64,000 nt of DNA from Acinetobacter calcoaceticus DSM 30006 = CIP 81.8 (GCF_000368965.1 NZ_KB849779.1:372001-436000); one strand, 5' to 3'. Positions 18,895 through 31,023 are shown, counted from the first letter of the stretch. Notes: generated by a model from the letters alone, not told the origin. Made by a program: numbers and translations.

Positions 18895-21800
18895 TTAGAA
18901 TTGTTCTGAGTTTAATGCTTGGCTGAATGCTTGGTCTACTTCGCTGAAGTCATTGTGAAGCTCATGTTCAGCAGCTTCTGCTTCTTGACGACGACGTTCT
19001 AGGTGATATGCAAGACCAGTACCAGCTGGAATCAAGCGACCCACTACAACGTTTTCTTTCAAGCCACGTAAATCATCTTCTTTACCTGTTACAGCCGCTT
19101 CAGTTAACACACGAGTTGTTTCCTGGAACGATGCAGCAGAGATGAACGAGTCAGTAGAAAGCGATGCTTTAGTGATACCCATCAATAGACGTTCGAACTT
19201 CGCAGGGAACTTGTTCTGAGCCAAGACAGCTTGGTTCTCTTGTACCATGCGGATGTAATCCACTTGCTCGCCTTTGATGAAGCTTGTATCGCCACCATCG
19301 GTGATATCAACTTTACGCAACATTTGACGTACGATAACTTCAATATGTTTGTCGTTGATTTTTACACCTTGGAGACGGTATACGTCTTGAACTTCGTTCA
19401 CGATGTAGTTAGTTAATGCAACTTCGCCTTTCAAACGTAAGATGTCATGCGGGTTTTGTGGACCATCAGAAACAGTTTCACCACGGTTCACATGCTCGCC
19501 TTCAAACACGTTGATTTGACGCCATTTTGGAATCAACTCTTCGTAGATCTCAGAACCATCATCAGGGCTAATTACCAAACGGTTTTTACCCTTAGTCTCT
19601 TTACCGAAGCTTACAACACCTGAAACTTCAGCAAGAATTGCATGTTCTTTCGGCTTACGTGCTTCGAACAAGTCAGCTACACGCGGAAGACCACCGGTAA
19701 TATCACGAGTACGTGATGTTTCTTGTGGTACACGACCAATAACGTCACCCACACCAATCGTTTCGCCATCGCGAACAGTTACGATTGTGTTTTGTGGCAA
19801 GAAGTAGAACTGTTCGCCGCCATCTGTTGTATCCAACACGATCGCAGGACGTAAATCTTTACCAGAAGCAGGACGAGCTGTTACAGGTAAGATTTCAACA
19901 GTAGTCATACCAGTTGCATCATCAGTTTTTGATGTTGCAGTTACGCCATCAGCAATTTGGCTGAAACGTGCTTTACCAGCAACTTCTGTTACTAATGGAT
20001 GTGTATGCGGATCCCAAGTCGCCACAATACCGCCAGCTTCTACAGATTCACCATCTTTCAACAAGATGCTTGCACCGTAAGGAAGTTTATAGCGCTCGCG
20101 TTCACGACCTAAATCATCGGCAATACCAATTTCACCTGAACGAGAAACTGAAACCAAGTGACCTTTTGCATGCTGTACAGTTTTCACGTTATGGAAACGT
20201 ACAGTACCTTTGTTACGTACTTGAACACTGTTTGCAGCAGAAGTTCGGCTCGCAGCACCACCAACGTGGAACGTACGCATCGTTAACTGTGTACCTGGTT
20301 CACCAATAGACTGTGCTGCCATTACACCTACTGATTCACCTGGGTTAACCAAGTGACCACGTGCAAGGTCACGGCCATAACATCTAGCACATACACCAAA
20401 AGCAGATTCACAAGCAATTACTGAACGTACTTTGACTTCATCCACACCCGCTTCTTCAAGATGAGCTGCGATTTTTTCGTCAATTAACGTACCGCGAGGT
20501 AATACAACTTCATCATCAGATGCACGACGTACATCTTCAGCAGTTACACGACCTAATACACGGTCACGTAATGGCTCGATAACATCGCCACCTTGAATGA
20601 ATGGAGTCATTACTAGACCACCCGCTGTACCACAGTCAGGCTCAGTAATTACCAAATCTTGTGCTACATCTACAAGACGACGTGTCAAGTAACCAGAGTT
20701 CGCAGTTTTTAATGCTGTATCGGCCAAACCTTTACGCGCACCGTGTGTTGAAATGAAGTACTGAAGTACTGTCAAACCTTCACGGAAGTTCGCTTTAATC
20801 GGCGTTTCGATAATCGAACCGTCTGGTTTTGCCATCAAGCCACGCATACCAGCAAGCTGACGAATCTGTGCCGCACTACCACGGGCACCAGAGTCAGACA
20901 TCATATAGATGCTGTTGAATGATTTTTGCTTCTCGTCTTCACCTTGTTTGTTTTTCACAACGGTATAAGACAAGTTATCCATCATTGCTTTAGCAACTTG
21001 GTCGTTTGTACGCGCCCAGATATCGACAACTTTGTTATAACGCTCACCAGCAGTTACGAAACCTTGTTCGAACTGTTGTTCGATTTCACGAACTTCTGTT
21101 TCTGCTTTATCAATAATTGTGTGCTTAGTAGGTGGAATTAACATGTCTTCCATACCTACAGATACACCTGAACGAGTCGCTTGACGGAAGCCCAAGTACA
21201 TTAATTGGTCAGCAAAGATAACTGTATCTTTCAAACCAAGTTTACGGTAACAAGAGTTGATTAACTTTGAGATATTCTTTTTAGTCATCTCAAGGTTGAT
21301 CATGTCAAAGCTTAAGCCTTGTGGAACAACTTCCCAAAGCAAACAGCGACCTGGTGTTGTCTCAACAATAATAGTGCCGTGTTCACGCTCACCATCTTCA
21401 TTGATAACAGTTTGATGCACACGTACTTTAACACGAGCATGAATCGCAACCTGACCAGTTGCAAGTGCACGGTTTACTTCGTGAGTATCAGCAAACACCA
21501 TGCCTTCGCCTTTAGCATTTATTGCATCACGTGTGATGTAGTAAAGGCCTAAGACAACGTCCTGAGAAGGAACGATGATCGGCTCACCATTTGCTGGTGA
21601 CAAGATGTTGTTTGTTGACATCATCAATGCACGAGCTTCTAACTGTGCTTCAAGTGTCAATGGAACGTGTACCGCCATTTGGTCACCATCGAAGTCGGCG
21701 TTAAACGCAGCACAAACGAGTGGGTGAAGACGGATGGCCTTACCTTCAATAAGAATAGGTTCAAATGCTTGAAGACCTAAACGGTGAAGTGTTGGCGCAC

Positions 21801-23088
21801 GGTTCAACATTACTGGATGTTGACGAATTACAGAAGCAAGAACGTCCCAAACTTCTGGAGTCTCACGCTCAACCATTTTCTTCGCAGCTTTAATGGTTGT
21901 TGCCTGACCTGAAGCTTGTAGTTTCGCGAAAATGAATGGCTTGAATAATTCAAGTGCCATTTTCTTCGGAAGACCACATTGGTGAAGACGTAAAGTAGGA
22001 CCTACAGTAATTACCGAACGACCAGAATAGTCAACACGCTTACCTAGTAAGTTCTGACGGAAACGACCTTGTTTACCTTTGATCATATCTGCCAAAGATT
22101 TTAACGGACGTTTGTTAGAACCAGTAATTGCACGACCACGACGACCGTTATCAAGCAATGCATCTACAGACTCTTGTAACATACGTTTTTCGTTACGTAC
22201 GATAATGTCTGGTGCTGCAAGATCAAGAAGACGCTTCAAACGGTTGTTACGGTTAATGACACGACGATATAAATCGTTCAAGTCAGAAGTCGCGAAACGA
22301 CCACCTTCAAGTGGAACTAATGGACGTAAATCAGGTGGAAGTACAGGAAGTACATTCATCACCATCCATTCTGGCTTGTTGTTTGAATCGTTGAACGCTT
22401 CCATCAATTTCAAGCGCTTAGACGCTTTTTTCAACTTCGTTTCAGAAGTTGTTTGAGGAATTTCTTCACGTAAACGTGCGATTTCAGCTTCAAGATCGAT
22501 ATCTTTTAATAAGTCCTGAATCGCTTCTGCACCCATTTTCGCAGTGAATTCATCACCGTGTTCTTCAAGTGCATTGAAGTATTCTTCGTCTGTTAAAAGT
22601 TGATACTTTTCAAACGGAGTCATACCTGGGTCAGTTACAACGTATGATTCGAAATACAATACACGTTCGATATCACGAAGCGTCATATCAAGTAATAAAC
22701 CGATACGAGATGGTAACGATTTTAAGAACCAGATATGTGCAACTGGAGAAGCGAGTTCAATGTGACCCATACGTTCACGACGAACTTTCGCTGTAGTTAC
22801 TTCAACGCCACATTTTTCACAAATGACGCCTTTGTATTTCATACGCTTGTATTTACCACACAAGCATTCGTAATCTTTTACTGGACCAAAAATTTTGGCA
22901 CAGAACAAACCGTCACGTTCTGGTTTAAAAGTACGGTAGTTAATTGTCTCAGGTTTTTTAACTTCACCATGAGACCATGACTTAATCATTTCTGGTGACG
23001 CAAGACCAATACGGATACGGTCAAACTCAATTGGTGCATGACCATCTGAGTCCGTTTTCTTACGCATGATATCGAGCAAGTCTTTCAA
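18895..23088 (-). CDS. rpoC: RpoC, RNA polymerase beta' subunit
   Basis: A 1397-residue catalytic subunit of RNA polymerase. The start is TTG 23088, seven bases after GGAG. The frame continues 27 bases upstream to 23115, but those codons lack a ribosome site and the protein family begins at (M)[10 protein letters not shown]. Zinc ribbon 1 is [20 protein letters not shown]. The active-site Mg motif is NADFDGD. Trigger-loop and bridge-helix regions are intact ([39 protein letters not shown]). It follows rpoB after 86 bp and ends at a strong terminator. Confidence 0.98.
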   Translation of the reverse strand: MKDLLDIMRKKTDSDGHAPIEFDRIRIGLASPEMIKSWSHGEVKKPETINYRTFKPERDGLFCAKIFGPVKDYECLCGKYKRMKYKGVICEKCGVEVTTAKVRRERMGHIELASPVAHIWFLKSLPSRIGLLLDMTLRDIERVLYFESYVVTDPGMTPFEKYQLLTDEEYFNALEEHGDEFTAKMGAEAIQDLLKDIDLEAEIARLREEIPQTTSETKLKKASKRLKLMEAFNDSNNKPEWMVMNVLPVLPPDLRPLVPLEGGRFATSDLNDLYRRVINRNNRLKRLLDLAAPDIIVRNEKRMLQESVDALLDNGRRGRAITGSNKRPLKSLADMIKGKQGRFRQNLLGKRVDYSGRSVITVGPTLRLHQCGLPKKMALELFKPFIFAKLQASGQATTIKAAKKMVERETPEVWDVLASVIRQHPVMLNRAPTLHRLGLQAFEPILIEGKAIRLHPLVCAAFNADFDGDQMAVHVPLTLEAQLEARALMMSTNNILSPANGEPIIVPSQDVVLGLYYITRDAINAKGEGMVFADTHEVNRALATGQVAIHARVKVRVHQTVINEDGEREHGTIIVETTPGRCLLWEVVPQGLSFDMINLEMTKKNISKLINSCYRKLGLKDTVIFADQLMYLGFRQATRSGVSVGMEDMLIPPTKHTIIDKAETEVREIEQQFEQGFVTAGERYNKVVDIWARTNDQVAKAMMDNLSYTVVKNKQGEDEKQKSFNSIYMMSDSGARGSAAQIRQLAGMRGLMAKPDGSIIETPIKANFREGLTVLQYFISTHGARKGLADTALKTANSGYLTRRLVDVAQDLVITEPDCGTAGGLVMTPFIQGGDVIEPLRDRVLGRVTAEDVRRASDDEVVLPRGTLIDEKIAAHLEEAGVDEVKVRSVIACESAFGVCARCYGRDLARGHLVNPGESVGVMAAQSIGEPGTQLTMRTFHVGGAASRTSAANSVQVRNKGTVRFHNVKTVQHAKGHLVSVSRSGEIGIADDLGRERERYKLPYGASILLKDGESVEAGGIVATWDPHTHPLVTEVAGKARFSQIADGVTATSKTDDATGMTTVEILPVTARPASGKDLRPAIVLDTTDGGEQFYFLPQNTIVTVRDGETIGVGDVIGRVPQETSRTRDITGGLPRVADLFEARKPKEHAILAEVSGVVSFGKETKGKNRLVISPDDGSEIYEELIPKWRQINVFEGEHVNRGETVSDGPQNPHDILRLKGEVALTNYIVNEVQDVYRLQGVKINDKHIEVIVRQMLRKVDITDGGDTSFIKGEQVDYIRMVQENQAVLAQNKFPAKFERLLMGITKASLSTDSFISAASFQETTRVLTEAAVTGKEDDLRGLKENVVVGRLIPAGTGLAYHLERRRQEAEAAEHELHNDFSEVDQAFSQALNSEQF

Positions 23089-23174
23089 TTTTTTTCTCCG
23101 TGTGTCGGGAAGCAACGCTTACCCGACTGGGTCACAAATATTGTTTTTTCCTAAAAAATCGTGAGTCTTACGAC

Positions 23175-26100
23175 TTAGTCACCATTTTTCAGTTCAATGT
23201 TGATACCTAAAGAACGGATCTCTTTGGTCAATACGTTGAACGATTCAGGCATACCCGGATCCATATAATGGTTACCATCTACAATATTCTTATAGATGCG
23301 TGTACGACCTTCAACGTCATCCGACTTAACAGTTAACATCTCTTGAAGTGTATATGCTGCGCCGTAAGCTTCGAGTGCCCAGACCTCCATCTCACCGAAA
23401 CGCTGACCACCGAATTGTGCTTTACCACCAAGCGGTTGTTGAGTAACAAGTGAGTAAGAACCTGTTGAACGCGCATGCATTTTGTCATCAACCAAGTGGT
23501 TCAATTTGAGCATATACATGTAACCTACAGTTACAGGACGATCAAACTGTTCACCCGTACGACCATCAAACAATACTGTTTGACCAGTACGCGAAATATC
23601 AGCTAATTCAAGTAAGTCTTTAATTTGACTTTCTTCAGCACCATCAAATACAGGAGTAGCTAAAGGCACACCAGCACGTAAGTTGCCTGAAAGTGCTAAG
23701 ACTTCAGCATCAGTTAAGCTATCAAGATCTTCTTGCTCGCCGCCGACTTTGTTATAAATCTTGTCTAAGAATTCGCGAAGTTCTAAAACTGTGCGCTGTT
23801 CTTTCAACATTTTTTCGATTTTATCACCAAGCCCTTTAGCTGCCATACCCAAGTGAGTCTCAAGAATCTGACCCACGTTCATACGAGATGGTACACCCAA
23901 TGGGTTCAATACGATATCTACCGGCACACCGTTAGCATCGTGTGGCATGTCTTCAACAGGTAAAATGTTAGATACAACACCTTTGTTACCGTGACGACCA
24001 GCCATTTTATCACCAGGCTGAATACGACGTTTAACTGCTAGGTAAACTTTAACAACTTTCAGAACACCTGTTGTTAACTCATCACCAGTCGAAAGCTTAC
24101 GTTTCTTCTCTGCAAACTTCTCATCAATTTCTGCGCTCTTCTCTTTCAAGAACACTTGAATTTGAGATAAACGTTCAGCAATTGCTTCATCTGTAGGTTG
24201 GATTTCAAGTAAGTCAACAAGCTCTAAACCAGACAACATACCGTCAACGAGCTTGTCGCCACGTTTAGTCGAACCACCACCGTTAGACTCTTGGCCGTTA
24301 AGCAAACGAATTACACGCTCACGAGCTGCTTCTTCAAAGATCTTGTATTCTTCTTTCAAGTCTTTACGGTAAGCGTCAAGTTGTGCTTTTTCAATTGCCA
24401 TCGCACGGTCATCTTTCTCTAAGCCATCACGCGTGAAGACTTGAACATCGATAACTGTACCTTTAGTACCAGATGGAACACGTAAAGATGAGTCTTTAAC
24501 GTCAGCCGCTTTCTCACCAAAGATTGCACGAAGCAATTTTTCTTCAGGAGTTAACTGAGTTTCACCTTTAGGCGTTACTTTACCAACAAGGATGTCACCA
24601 GCAGTAACTTCCGCACCAATATAAACGATACCAGATTCATCAAGTTTAGAAAGTGCAGCTTCACCTACGTTAGGAATATCGGCAGTAATTTCTTCTGCAC
24701 CTAACTTAGTATCACGCGCTACACATGATAATTCTTGAATATGAATAGAAGTTAAACGGTCTTCTTGAAGTACACGCTCAGATAATAAAATCGAGTCTTC
24801 GTAGTTGTAACCATTCCACGTCATGAACGCTACACGCATGTTTTGACCAAGCGCAAGCTCACCCATATCTGTTGACGGACCGTCTGCCAAGATGTCACCG
24901 CGAGCAACTTTGTCGCCCAAATTCACGATAATATTTTGGTTGATACAAGTGTTTTGGTTAGAACGTGTATATTTAATGAGATTGTAAATATCTACACCAG
25001 CCTCACCTGCAATCATTTCATCTTCGTTTACACGAATAACGATACGAGAAGCATCTACATATTCAATCGCACCACCACGGTTTGCGATCACACATACGCC
25101 CGAGTCACGTGCAACGTTCGCTTCCATACCTGTACCTACAAGCGGTTTATCCGCACGTAGAGTAGGAACCGCCTGACGTTGCATGTTTGAACCCATCAAT
25201 GCACGGTTCGCGTCATCGTGTTCAAGGAATGGAATAAGCGATGCAGCTACAGATACAACCTGCTGTGCAGATACATCCATATGCGTCACTTTTTCAGGTG
25301 GCATACGTACAAAGTCACCTTGGTGACGAACAGAAACAAAATCTTCTGTTAAGTTACCATCTTTATCTATCGCAGAATCGGCCTGTGCAATAACAGTACC
25401 TACTTCTTCAATAGCAGAAAGGTATTCAACAGCATCAGTTACTCGGCCATCTACCACTTTACGGTAAGGTGTTTCCAAGAAACCAAAATCATTTGCTTTT
25501 GCATAAACAGAAAGCGAGTTGATCAAACCAATGTTTGGACCTTCCGGCGTTTCAATTGGACATACACGACCATAGTGAGTTTGATGTACGTCACGTACTT
25601 CAAAGCCCGCACGTTCACGTGTTAAACCACCAGGTCCAAGCGCTGATACACGACGCTTATGTGTAATCTCAGATAATGGGTTGTTTTGATCCATAAACTG
25701 AGACAATTGGCTTGAACCAAAGAATTCTTTGATCGCAGCTGCAACTGGTTTTGCGTTAATGAGATCTTGCGGAGATAAATTATCTGTTTCTGCTTGGCTT
25801 AAACGTTCTTTAACAGCACGTTCAACACGAACCAAACCAACACGGAATTGGTTTTCAGTCATTTCACCAACAGAACGTACACGACGGTTACCCAAGTGAT
25901 CGATATCATCGACTTCACCTTTACCGTTACGGATTTCAACTAATGTACGTAATACATCGATGATATCTTCGTGCGATAAAATACCTTCTACTTCACGTGA
26001 CTTCTGGTCAGTACCAACTTCGTATGGGCGACCCAAACGACGGTTGAATTTCATACGACCTACTGGAGATAAGTCATAACGTTCAGAAGAGAAGAATAAG

Positions 26101-27263
26101 TTATTAAATAAGTTTTCAGCAGCTTCTTTTGTTGGTGGCTCGCCTGGGCGCATTACTTTATAGATTTCAACTAATGCTTCTTCACGACCAGATGTTGTGT
26201 CAGCACGTAATGAGTCAGCAACAAATGAACCACGGTCAATATCGTTCGTAAACAAGATATTGAACTGTTTAACACCGCCTTCTGCCAGTTTCACCATAAC
26301 TTCATGGCTTAACAATGTATTTGCAGCAATCACATCACCATTACGTAAAGTAATATCTTCGGCAGTGATACGCTCATACAGGTACTCATCAGGAACTGAT
26401 AGCTTAGCTAAACCAGAAGCTTCCATTTGACGTACGTGACGTGCATTAATACGTTTACCTTGCTCAACAATGATTTTACCGTCATTGTCTGCAATATCAA
26501 ATTGCGCCATTTCGCCACGCAGACGATCTGGAACGAGGTCAATTTGATAGCTACCCATATCAAGATATACAGGCACTTTTTCATAGAACAAATTCAAAAT
26601 TTGTTCATTGTTATAACCCAATGCGCGCAACACAACAGTTGCTAATAATTTACGACGACGGTCAATACGTACATAAACTAAATCTTTTGCATCAAATTCA
26701 AAATCTAACCATGAACCACGGTAAGGAATAATACGTGCAGAATAAAGTACTTTACCACTTGAATGTGTTTTGCCTTTATCGTGATCAAAGAACACACCAG
26801 GTGAACGGTGTAATTGAGATACGATTACACGCTCAGTACCATTGATCACAAAGGTACCATTATCTGTCATGAGTGGCATTTCACCCATGTAGACTTCTTG
26901 TTCACGTACGTCTTTAATAGATTTAGTTTCGCGATCTTTAATAATCAAACGAATTTTTACGCGCATTGGTGCCGCATAAGTCGAACCACGTAAAATACAT
27001 TCACGCACATCAAACTCAGGCTTACCAAGGCTATACTCAACAAATTCTAAAGCAGCATTGCCAGAATAACTTTCTATAGGGAAAACTGAACGAAATGCGG
27101 CTTGGAGACCGATATCTTCGCGGTTTTTTGGAGATTTGCCACCTTGCAAGAACGTTCTATACGAATCGACCTGGATCGAAAGTAAGTACGGTGCTTCCAT
27201 TACTTGGGGCAATTTACCAAAATTCTTACGGATCCGTTTCTTTTCGGTATATGAGTATGCCAT
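23175..27263 (-). CDS. rpoB: RpoB, RNA polymerase beta subunit
   Basis: A 1362-residue subunit that forms, with beta', the RNA polymerase active centre. It begins [17 protein letters not shown] with a good ribosome site (AGGACTCCAG). The rifampicin region reads [20 protein letters not shown] then [11 protein letters not shown], with no resistance substitution at the usual Asp, His and Ser positions. The C-terminal clamp motifs ([39 protein letters not shown]) are present. It lies about 305 bp downstream of rplL, with an attenuator-like hairpin pair in the gap. Confidence 0.98.
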   Translation of the reverse strand: MAYSYTEKKRIRKNFGKLPQVMEAPYLLSIQVDSYRTFLQGGKSPKNREDIGLQAAFRSVFPIESYSGNAALEFVEYSLGKPEFDVRECILRGSTYAAPMRVKIRLIIKDRETKSIKDVREQEVYMGEMPLMTDNGTFVINGTERVIVSQLHRSPGVFFDHDKGKTHSSGKVLYSARIIPYRGSWLDFEFDAKDLVYVRIDRRRKLLATVVLRALGYNNEQILNLFYEKVPVYLDMGSYQIDLVPDRLRGEMAQFDIADNDGKIIVEQGKRINARHVRQMEASGLAKLSVPDEYLYERITAEDITLRNGDVIAANTLLSHEVMVKLAEGGVKQFNILFTNDIDRGSFVADSLRADTTSGREEALVEIYKVMRPGEPPTKEAAENLFNNLFFSSERYDLSPVGRMKFNRRLGRPYEVGTDQKSREVEGILSHEDIIDVLRTLVEIRNGKGEVDDIDHLGNRRVRSVGEMTENQFRVGLVRVERAVKERLSQAETDNLSPQDLINAKPVAAAIKEFFGSSQLSQFMDQNNPLSEITHKRRVSALGPGGLTRERAGFEVRDVHQTHYGRVCPIETPEGPNIGLINSLSVYAKANDFGFLETPYRKVVDGRVTDAVEYLSAIEEVGTVIAQADSAIDKDGNLTEDFVSVRHQGDFVRMPPEKVTHMDVSAQQVVSVAASLIPFLEHDDANRALMGSNMQRQAVPTLRADKPLVGTGMEANVARDSGVCVIANRGGAIEYVDASRIVIRVNEDEMIAGEAGVDIYNLIKYTRSNQNTCINQNIIVNLGDKVARGDILADGPSTDMGELALGQNMRVAFMTWNGYNYEDSILLSERVLQEDRLTSIHIQELSCVARDTKLGAEEITADIPNVGEAALSKLDESGIVYIGAEVTAGDILVGKVTPKGETQLTPEEKLLRAIFGEKAADVKDSSLRVPSGTKGTVIDVQVFTRDGLEKDDRAMAIEKAQLDAYRKDLKEEYKIFEEAARERVIRLLNGQESNGGGSTKRGDKLVDGMLSGLELVDLLEIQPTDEAIAERLSQIQVFLKEKSAEIDEKFAEKKRKLSTGDELTTGVLKVVKVYLAVKRRIQPGDKMAGRHGNKGVVSNILPVEDMPHDANGVPVDIVLNPLGVPSRMNVGQILETHLGMAAKGLGDKIEKMLKEQRTVLELREFLDKIYNKVGGEQEDLDSLTDAEVLALSGNLRAGVPLATPVFDGAEESQIKDLLELADISRTGQTVLFDGRTGEQFDRPVTVGYMYMLKLNHLVDDKMHARSTGSYSLVTQQPLGGKAQFGGQRFGEMEVWALEAYGAAYTLQEMLTVKSDDVEGRTRIYKNIVDGNHYMDPGMPESFNVLTKEIRSLGINIELKNGD

Positions 27264-27498
27264 CTGGAGTCCTCGGAAAGTAAACCAAGCCCGCCTGCAG
27301 AACGGGCTCAGAAGGAATTACACAGGCCGATATGGCCACCACTGTTTACAAATGCTGCAATTTTTAGTGGTATTAAAACGCTTAACAATATTTTTTAAAA
27401 AGAAAAATATTGGTAAACATTTGAAATTACTCTGATTATTCTAAAACACGACAATTATTGTACAGAACAAACAAAAATCGAGCCGATTATTGTAACGC

Positions 27499-27529
27499 AA
27501 AAAGGCTGATGACCCAAGAGCCATCAGCC
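27499..27529 (-). terminator. Attenuating terminator between rplL and rpoB
   Basis: Minus strand: GGCTGATG, loop, CATCAGCC, then TTTTTG. It is canonical in form, but rpoBC lies downstream without an obvious strong promoter, so partial termination is expected. Confidence 0.75.
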
Positions 27530-27536
27530 ATTTTAT

Positions 27537-27560
27537 GGAGCCGATTTAAAAACCGACTCC
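27537..27560 (-). other. Second hairpin after rplL
   Basis: GGAGTCGG and TCGGCTCC pair with two G-U wobbles around an eight-base loop, immediately after the rplL stop. There is no T-run. It may be a processing or RNA-stabilising stem. Confidence 0.5.
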
Positions 27561-27568
27561 TTTTACAA

Positions 27569-27934
27569 TTACTTAAGTGTAACTGTAGCACCAGCTTCTT
27601 CAAGTTTCTTCTTAAGTTCTTCGCCTTCTTCTTTAGAAATGCCTTCTTTAAGAACTTGTGGAGCACCTTCAACTAGGTCTTTAGCTTCTTTAAGACCAAG
27701 GCCAGTTGCTTCACGAACTGCTTTAATTACAGCTACTTTGTTAGCACCAAAAGAAGTCAACTCAACGTTGAATTCAGTTTGTTCTTCAGCAGCAGCAGCA
27801 GCAGGAGCAGCAGCTACAGCTACAGCAGCAGCAGATACGTTGAATTTTTCTTCAAAAGCAGAAATAAGTTCAACAAGTTCAAGAACAGTTTTTTCAGCAA
27901 CTGCGTTTAGGATTTCTTCGTTTGTTAAAGCCAT
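27569..27934 (-). CDS. rplL: Ribosomal protein bL12 (L7/L12)
   Basis: A 121-residue stalk protein of the large ribosomal subunit; dimers bind L10 and recruit translation factors. It shows the N-terminal dimerisation domain ([20 protein letters not shown]), an Ala-rich hinge (about 35-50), and the C-terminal domain with [15 protein letters not shown] and [10 protein letters not shown]. The start is preceded by TTGGAG. It follows rplJ closely, as in most bacteria. Confidence 0.97.
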   Translation of the reverse strand: MALTNEEILNAVAEKTVLELVELISAFEEKFNVSAAAVAVAAAPAAAAAEEQTEFNVELTSFGANKVAVIKAVREATGLGLKEAKDLVEGAPQVLKEGISKEEGEELKKKLEEAGATVTLK

Positions 27935-27982
27935 GAGATTAACTCCAAATGGGTATTGAATGGTGTGGAAGTAGATTTAAGC

Positions 27983-28489
27983 TTAAGCAGCTTCTGACTC
28001 GTTTTTCTCTTGAAGCGCTGTAAGTAAGCGACCCAATTTCGAAATAGGAGCTTGAAGAACAGATGCGAGCATAGTAAGCGCTTTTTCTTGGTTTGGAAGG
28101 TTTGCGATAACGCTAACTTCAGCACCTTGATAAAGTTTGCCGTCAAATGCAGCAGCTTTTAATTCAAATGCTTTATTAGTTTTAGCAAATTCTTCAAACA
28201 AGCGTGCAGCTGCACCCATATCGTCTTCAGAAGTTGAGAATGCTAAGATTGTTGGGCCAACAAGGTTGTCATTCAAGACTGCAAATTGCGTATCTTGAAG
28301 AGCACGTTTAGCCAAAGTATTACGTACAACGCGTGTAGCAACACCTAGTTTACGAGCTTCAACACGAAGAGCAGTTAATTGCTCAACAGTTAAACCTTGA
28401 TAGTCAGCAACAACGGCAGCGAACGCTGTAGAAGCAGTTTGAGCCACTTCAGCAACGATCTGTTTTTTGCTTTCAATAAGAAGAGCCAT
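27983..28489 (-). CDS. rplJ: Ribosomal protein uL10
   Basis: A 168-residue protein that forms the base of the ribosomal stalk, carrying L12 dimers. It begins MALLIESKKQIVAEVAQTAS and shows the family region VVADYQGLTVEQLTALRVEA and VVRNTLAKRAL. The ribosome site is AGGAGG. In many bacteria the L10-L12 complex represses its own mRNA by binding the leader; the 315-bp structured leader before this gene supports the same control here. Confidence 0.97.
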   Translation of the reverse strand: MALLIESKKQIVAEVAQTASTAFAAVVADYQGLTVEQLTALRVEARKLGVATRVVRNTLAKRALQDTQFAVLNDNLVGPTILAFSTSEDDMGAAARLFEEFAKTNKAFELKAAAFDGKLYQGAEVSVIANLPNQEKALTMLASVLQAPISKLGRLLTALQEKNESEAA

Positions 28490-28804
28490 TGTAAAACCTC
28501 CTAACGGTGATTTATGTACTCAAAAAAGTACACTCCCAATTCGCAAGTCAACAAAGATTTGACTTACACGCGGAGGAGGAATAAATCACACCACCGCGTC
28601 TACGCAGGCTGGGCTATTAAGAAGATATTCAAAAGAAGTCTCTTCGCCTGTGGTCTTTGACGCTGATAAATTTACATTTATCAATTCAAAGTCCGCCTGA
28701 TGAGTGAGGAAACAAAGCATTACTTTGAATGAGTATAAAAAATCTATGATTTTTTATACTCTGCCCTCAATCAGGACTTTAAAATTCTTGACCAAGTTTT
28801 AAAC
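28490..28804 (-). ncRNA. Structured rplJ leader (L10-leader-like region)
   Basis: A 315-bp non-coding gap between rplA and rplJ, with extensive potential RNA structure in the minus-strand transcript. In order: an outer stem, AGTCC-TGAT-TGAGG at 28765-28778 against 28690-28709 with two three-base bulges; a perfect 14-bp hairpin inside it at 28731-28761; and a second long hairpin at 28655-28691. An unpaired purine-rich stretch and the rplJ ribosome site follow. The position and role match the L10 leader, where L10-L12 binds. I cannot confirm a covariance-model match by eye. Confidence 0.6.
28731..28761. repeat. Perfect 14-bp inverted repeat in the rplA-rplJ gap
   Basis: GAGTATAAAAAATC, three-base loop, GATTTTTTATACTC. 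It is the inner hairpin of the rplJ leader structure. Confidence 0.85.
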
Positions 28805-29500
28805 TTAGTTAGAAACGTTGCTTACATCAACAGTAAGACCAGGACCCATAGTTGAGCTCAAAGTGATCTTTTTGATGTATACACCTTTAGAAGTTGCAGG
28901 TTTTAACTTTTTCAAGTCAGCAACTAAGGTTTCAACGTTTTGACGGATAGCAGCAGCATCAAAGCCTAACTGACCGATCGCAGCATGGATAATACCCGCT
29001 TTGTCTACACGGTAACGAGCCTGACCAGATTTAGCGTTTTTAACAGCATTCGCTACATCAGGAGTTACAGTACCAACTTTAGGGTTTGGCATTAAACCAC
29101 GTGGACCAAGGATTGTACCGAGCTTACCAACAACACGCATAGCGTCAGGAGCAGCGATTACAACATCAAAGTTAAGGTTTCCACCTTGGATGCTTTCAGC
29201 AAGGTCATCAAAACCCACGATGTCTGCGCCAGCTTCTTTAGCAGCTTCTGCTTGCGCGCCTTGAGCAAATACCGCCACACGTACAGTTTTACCAGTACCA
29301 GCAGGTAATGTAGTCGCACCACGAACAACCTGATCAGATTTACGCGGGTCTACACCAAGGTTTACAGCTACATCTAAAGATTCTTTGAACTTCGCAGCAG
29401 GTAAGCTGTTAAGAACTTGAACCGCTTCTTCCAAAGTGTAAACTTTGTTTGCTTCAACAGCAGCAGCAATGGCTTTTTGACGTTTAGTTAACTTTGCCAT
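28805..29500 (-). CDS. rplA: Ribosomal protein uL1
   Basis: A 231-residue protein of the ribosomal L1 stalk, which helps release deacylated tRNA. It begins [20 protein letters not shown]. The rRNA-binding signature is conserved: [20 protein letters not shown], and [13 protein letters not shown]. In many bacteria L1 also represses the L11 operon mRNA. It starts 3 bp after the rplK stop and is co-transcribed with it. Confidence 0.97.
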   Translation of the reverse strand: MAKLTKRQKAIAAAVEANKVYTLEEAVQVLNSLPAAKFKESLDVAVNLGVDPRKSDQVVRGATTLPAGTGKTVRVAVFAQGAQAEAAKEAGADIVGFDDLAESIQGGNLNFDVVIAAPDAMRVVGKLGTILGPRGLMPNPKVGTVTPDVANAVKNAKSGQARYRVDKAGIIHAAIGQLGFDAAAIRQNVETLVADLKKLKPATSKGVYIKKITLSSTMGPGLTVDVSNVSN

Positions 29501-29503
29501 GTC

Positions 29504-29932
29504 TTATAGCTCCACTTCCAAGCCCATAGAACGTGCAGAACCAGCGATGGTACGTACACGTGCGTCTAAATCAGCACCAGTTAAATCCGGTTCTTTAGTA
29601 GTCGCAATTTCTTCCAACTGAGCACGAGTCAACTTACCAACTTTAGTTTTGTTTGGTACAGGTGAACCTTTTTGGATACCAGCAGCTTTCTTAAGAAGAA
29701 TAGAAGCTGGTGGAGTTTTCATGATGAATGTGAACGACTTGTCGTTGTACACAGTAATCACTACAGGAATTGGAAGACCTTGTTCAACTTTTTGTGTAGC
29801 AGCATTGAATTCTTTACAGAATGCCATGATGTTTACACCACGTTGACCTAATGCAGGACCAATTGGTGGAGATGGATTTGCTTTACCAGCTGGAACTTGC
29901 AGCTTGATATAGCCGTCAATCTTCTTAGCCAT
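29504..29932 (-). CDS. rplK: Ribosomal protein uL11
   Basis: A 142-residue protein of the GTPase-associated centre. It starts [20 protein letters not shown], with the proline-rich switch [20 protein letters not shown]. The C-terminal rRNA-binding domain contains [16 protein letters not shown]-like sequence ([13 protein letters not shown]). It is the first gene of the rplKA pair, after a 109-bp gap from nusG that contains one hairpin. Confidence 0.97.
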   Translation of the reverse strand: MAKKIDGYIKLQVPAGKANPSPPIGPALGQRGVNIMAFCKEFNAATQKVEQGLPIPVVITVYNDKSFTFIMKTPPASILLKKAAGIQKGSPVPNKTKVGKLTRAQLEEIATTKEPDLTGADLDARVRTIAGSARSMGLEVEL

Positions 29933-30005
29933 TTTAAAATACCTCTGGGTACAAACGCCGCTAGGCTCCCCAATGTTTACGCTACACTTTTATTACAACA
30001 ACAAT

Positions 30006-30022
30006 GCCCGATAAAATCGGGC
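30006..30022. other. Hairpin between nusG and rplK
   Basis: GCCCGAT AAA ATCGGGC is a perfect seven-bp stem. The T-run lies on the plus-strand side (GTTTTT), while the minus-strand side, the direction of transcription, reads ATTGTTGTTG. It is therefore not a good terminator for nusG, and may be a processing or pause site. Confidence 0.5.
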
Positions 30023-30041
30023 GTTTTTCAACCAATTAAGA

Positions 30042-30575
30042 TTAAATCGTTTTTTCGACTTGGCGAAATTCGAGTTCAACCTGAGTTGGTCGATTAAATA
30101 CGTTAATCGTCAACGTTAAACGTGACTTCTCGTATTGAACTTCTTCCACAACACCTTTAAAGTCTGTGAATGGACCGTCAATAACAAGTAATTCTTCGCC
30201 TGGCTCAAACATCGTCTTAGGACGTGGTGCTTCACCAGTATTACGTACACGCGCAAGAATCGCATCCGCTTCACGCTGAGTGATTGGTGCTGGTTTTTCA
30301 GGTGTACCACCGATAAAGCCTAGAACCTTTGGACATTCTTTAACGATATGCCAAGTATCATCATTCATTTCCATTTCAACTAACACATAGCCAGGAAAGA
30401 ATTTGCGCTCAGATTTACGTTTCTTACCATCCTTCATTTCTACCACTTCTTCGGTAGGAACAAGGACATCACCAAAGCTATCAGCAACAGCGCTACGCTG
30501 GATTCGTTCTGTAAGTGAACGTAACACTTGTTTTTCATAGCCAGAGTAGGCATGAATAATGTACCAACGTTTCAT
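30042..30575 (-). CDS. nusG: NusG transcription elongation/termination factor
   Basis: A 177-residue factor that binds RNA polymerase through its NGN domain (MKRWYIIHAYSGYEKQVLRS, then FPGYVLVEMEMNDDTWHIVK) and Rho or ribosomal S10 through its C-terminal KOW domain (VIDGPFTDFKGVVEEV, SRLTLTINVFNRPTQVELEF). Length matches E. coli NusG (181). It lies 7 bp after secE, the usual secE-nusG operon. Confidence 0.97.
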   Translation of the reverse strand: MKRWYIIHAYSGYEKQVLRSLTERIQRSAVADSFGDVLVPTEEVVEMKDGKKRKSERKFFPGYVLVEMEMNDDTWHIVKECPKVLGFIGGTPEKPAPITQREADAILARVRNTGEAPRPKTMFEPGEELLVIDGPFTDFKGVVEEVQYEKSRLTLTINVFNRPTQVELEFRQVEKTI

Positions 30576-30582
30576 AGCTCTT

Positions 30583-31023
30583 TTACCCGATAATCAACTT
30601 AATTAACCAACCCAAACCATAGTCAAAGCACCATAAAACCAATGATGCAACAACTACAACCAATAGAACCTGCCACGATGTGGTGACTGTTTCTTGTTTT
30701 GTTGGCCAAGTTACTCGACGCAATTCGACTCGTGCATCTTTTAGCAAACGAACGAAGCCTTTACCTTGATGGGTGGCGTATAATAAACCTAAAGCCACAA
30801 CGATACAAGCAAAAATTGCCCCAACGCGCACCCAAATATTGTTTGCAGGTGCCCAATGCGCTGGTAAATACTGATTCGCCATAACAGCTAAAACCAATAA
30901 TGCAATCGCAATCACCCATAGAACAATATCTAGAGGCGAACCAGAACGAACAACTTCAGCAGAATTATTTCTTTGAGGAATTGGCGCGTCGCTCAATGCG
31001 TCACGCGATTTATCATTCGACAT
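30583..31023 (-). CDS. secE: SecE, protein translocase subunit
   Basis: A 146-residue inner-membrane subunit of the SecYEG channel. After a polar N-terminus (about 1-30) there are three hydrophobic helices: DIVLWVIAIALLVLAVMA, the segment around IFACIVVALGLLYATH, and VLLVVVVASLVLWCFDYGL. The conserved cytosolic motif ELRRVTWPTKQETV precedes the last helix. This is the three-helix form seen in gammaproteobacteria, where many bacteria have one helix. It is followed by nusG. Confidence 0.96.
   Translation of the reverse strand: MSNDKSRDALSDAPIPQRNNSAEVVRSGSPLDIVLWVIAIALLVLAVMANQYLPAHWAPANNIWVRVGAIFACIVVALGLLYATHQGKGFVRLLKDARVELRRVTWPTKQETVTTSWQVLLVVVVASLVLWCFDYGLGWLIKLIIG

Larger units (their letters stand above)
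27264..27568 (-). promoter_or_regulatory. rplL-rpoB intergenic region
   Basis: A 305-bp non-coding gap. Its rplL-proximal part holds two successive hairpins, described separately. The rest is AT-rich and probably forms the rpoB leader. In E. coli the equivalent region contains a partial terminator and an RNase III site that set rpoBC expression below that of the ribosomal proteins. Confidence 0.6.

Noticed and set aside
18895-27263. Many open frames of 60-125 codons on the plus strand opposite rpoC and rpoB
   Set aside because: They lie antisense to two of the most conserved bacterial genes, lack ribosome sites and recognisable domains, and arise from the codon bias of the true frame.
30006-30022. 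nusG terminator
   Set aside because: The stem is perfect, but the T-run is on the plus-strand side, opposite to transcription, so it is recorded only as a hairpin.
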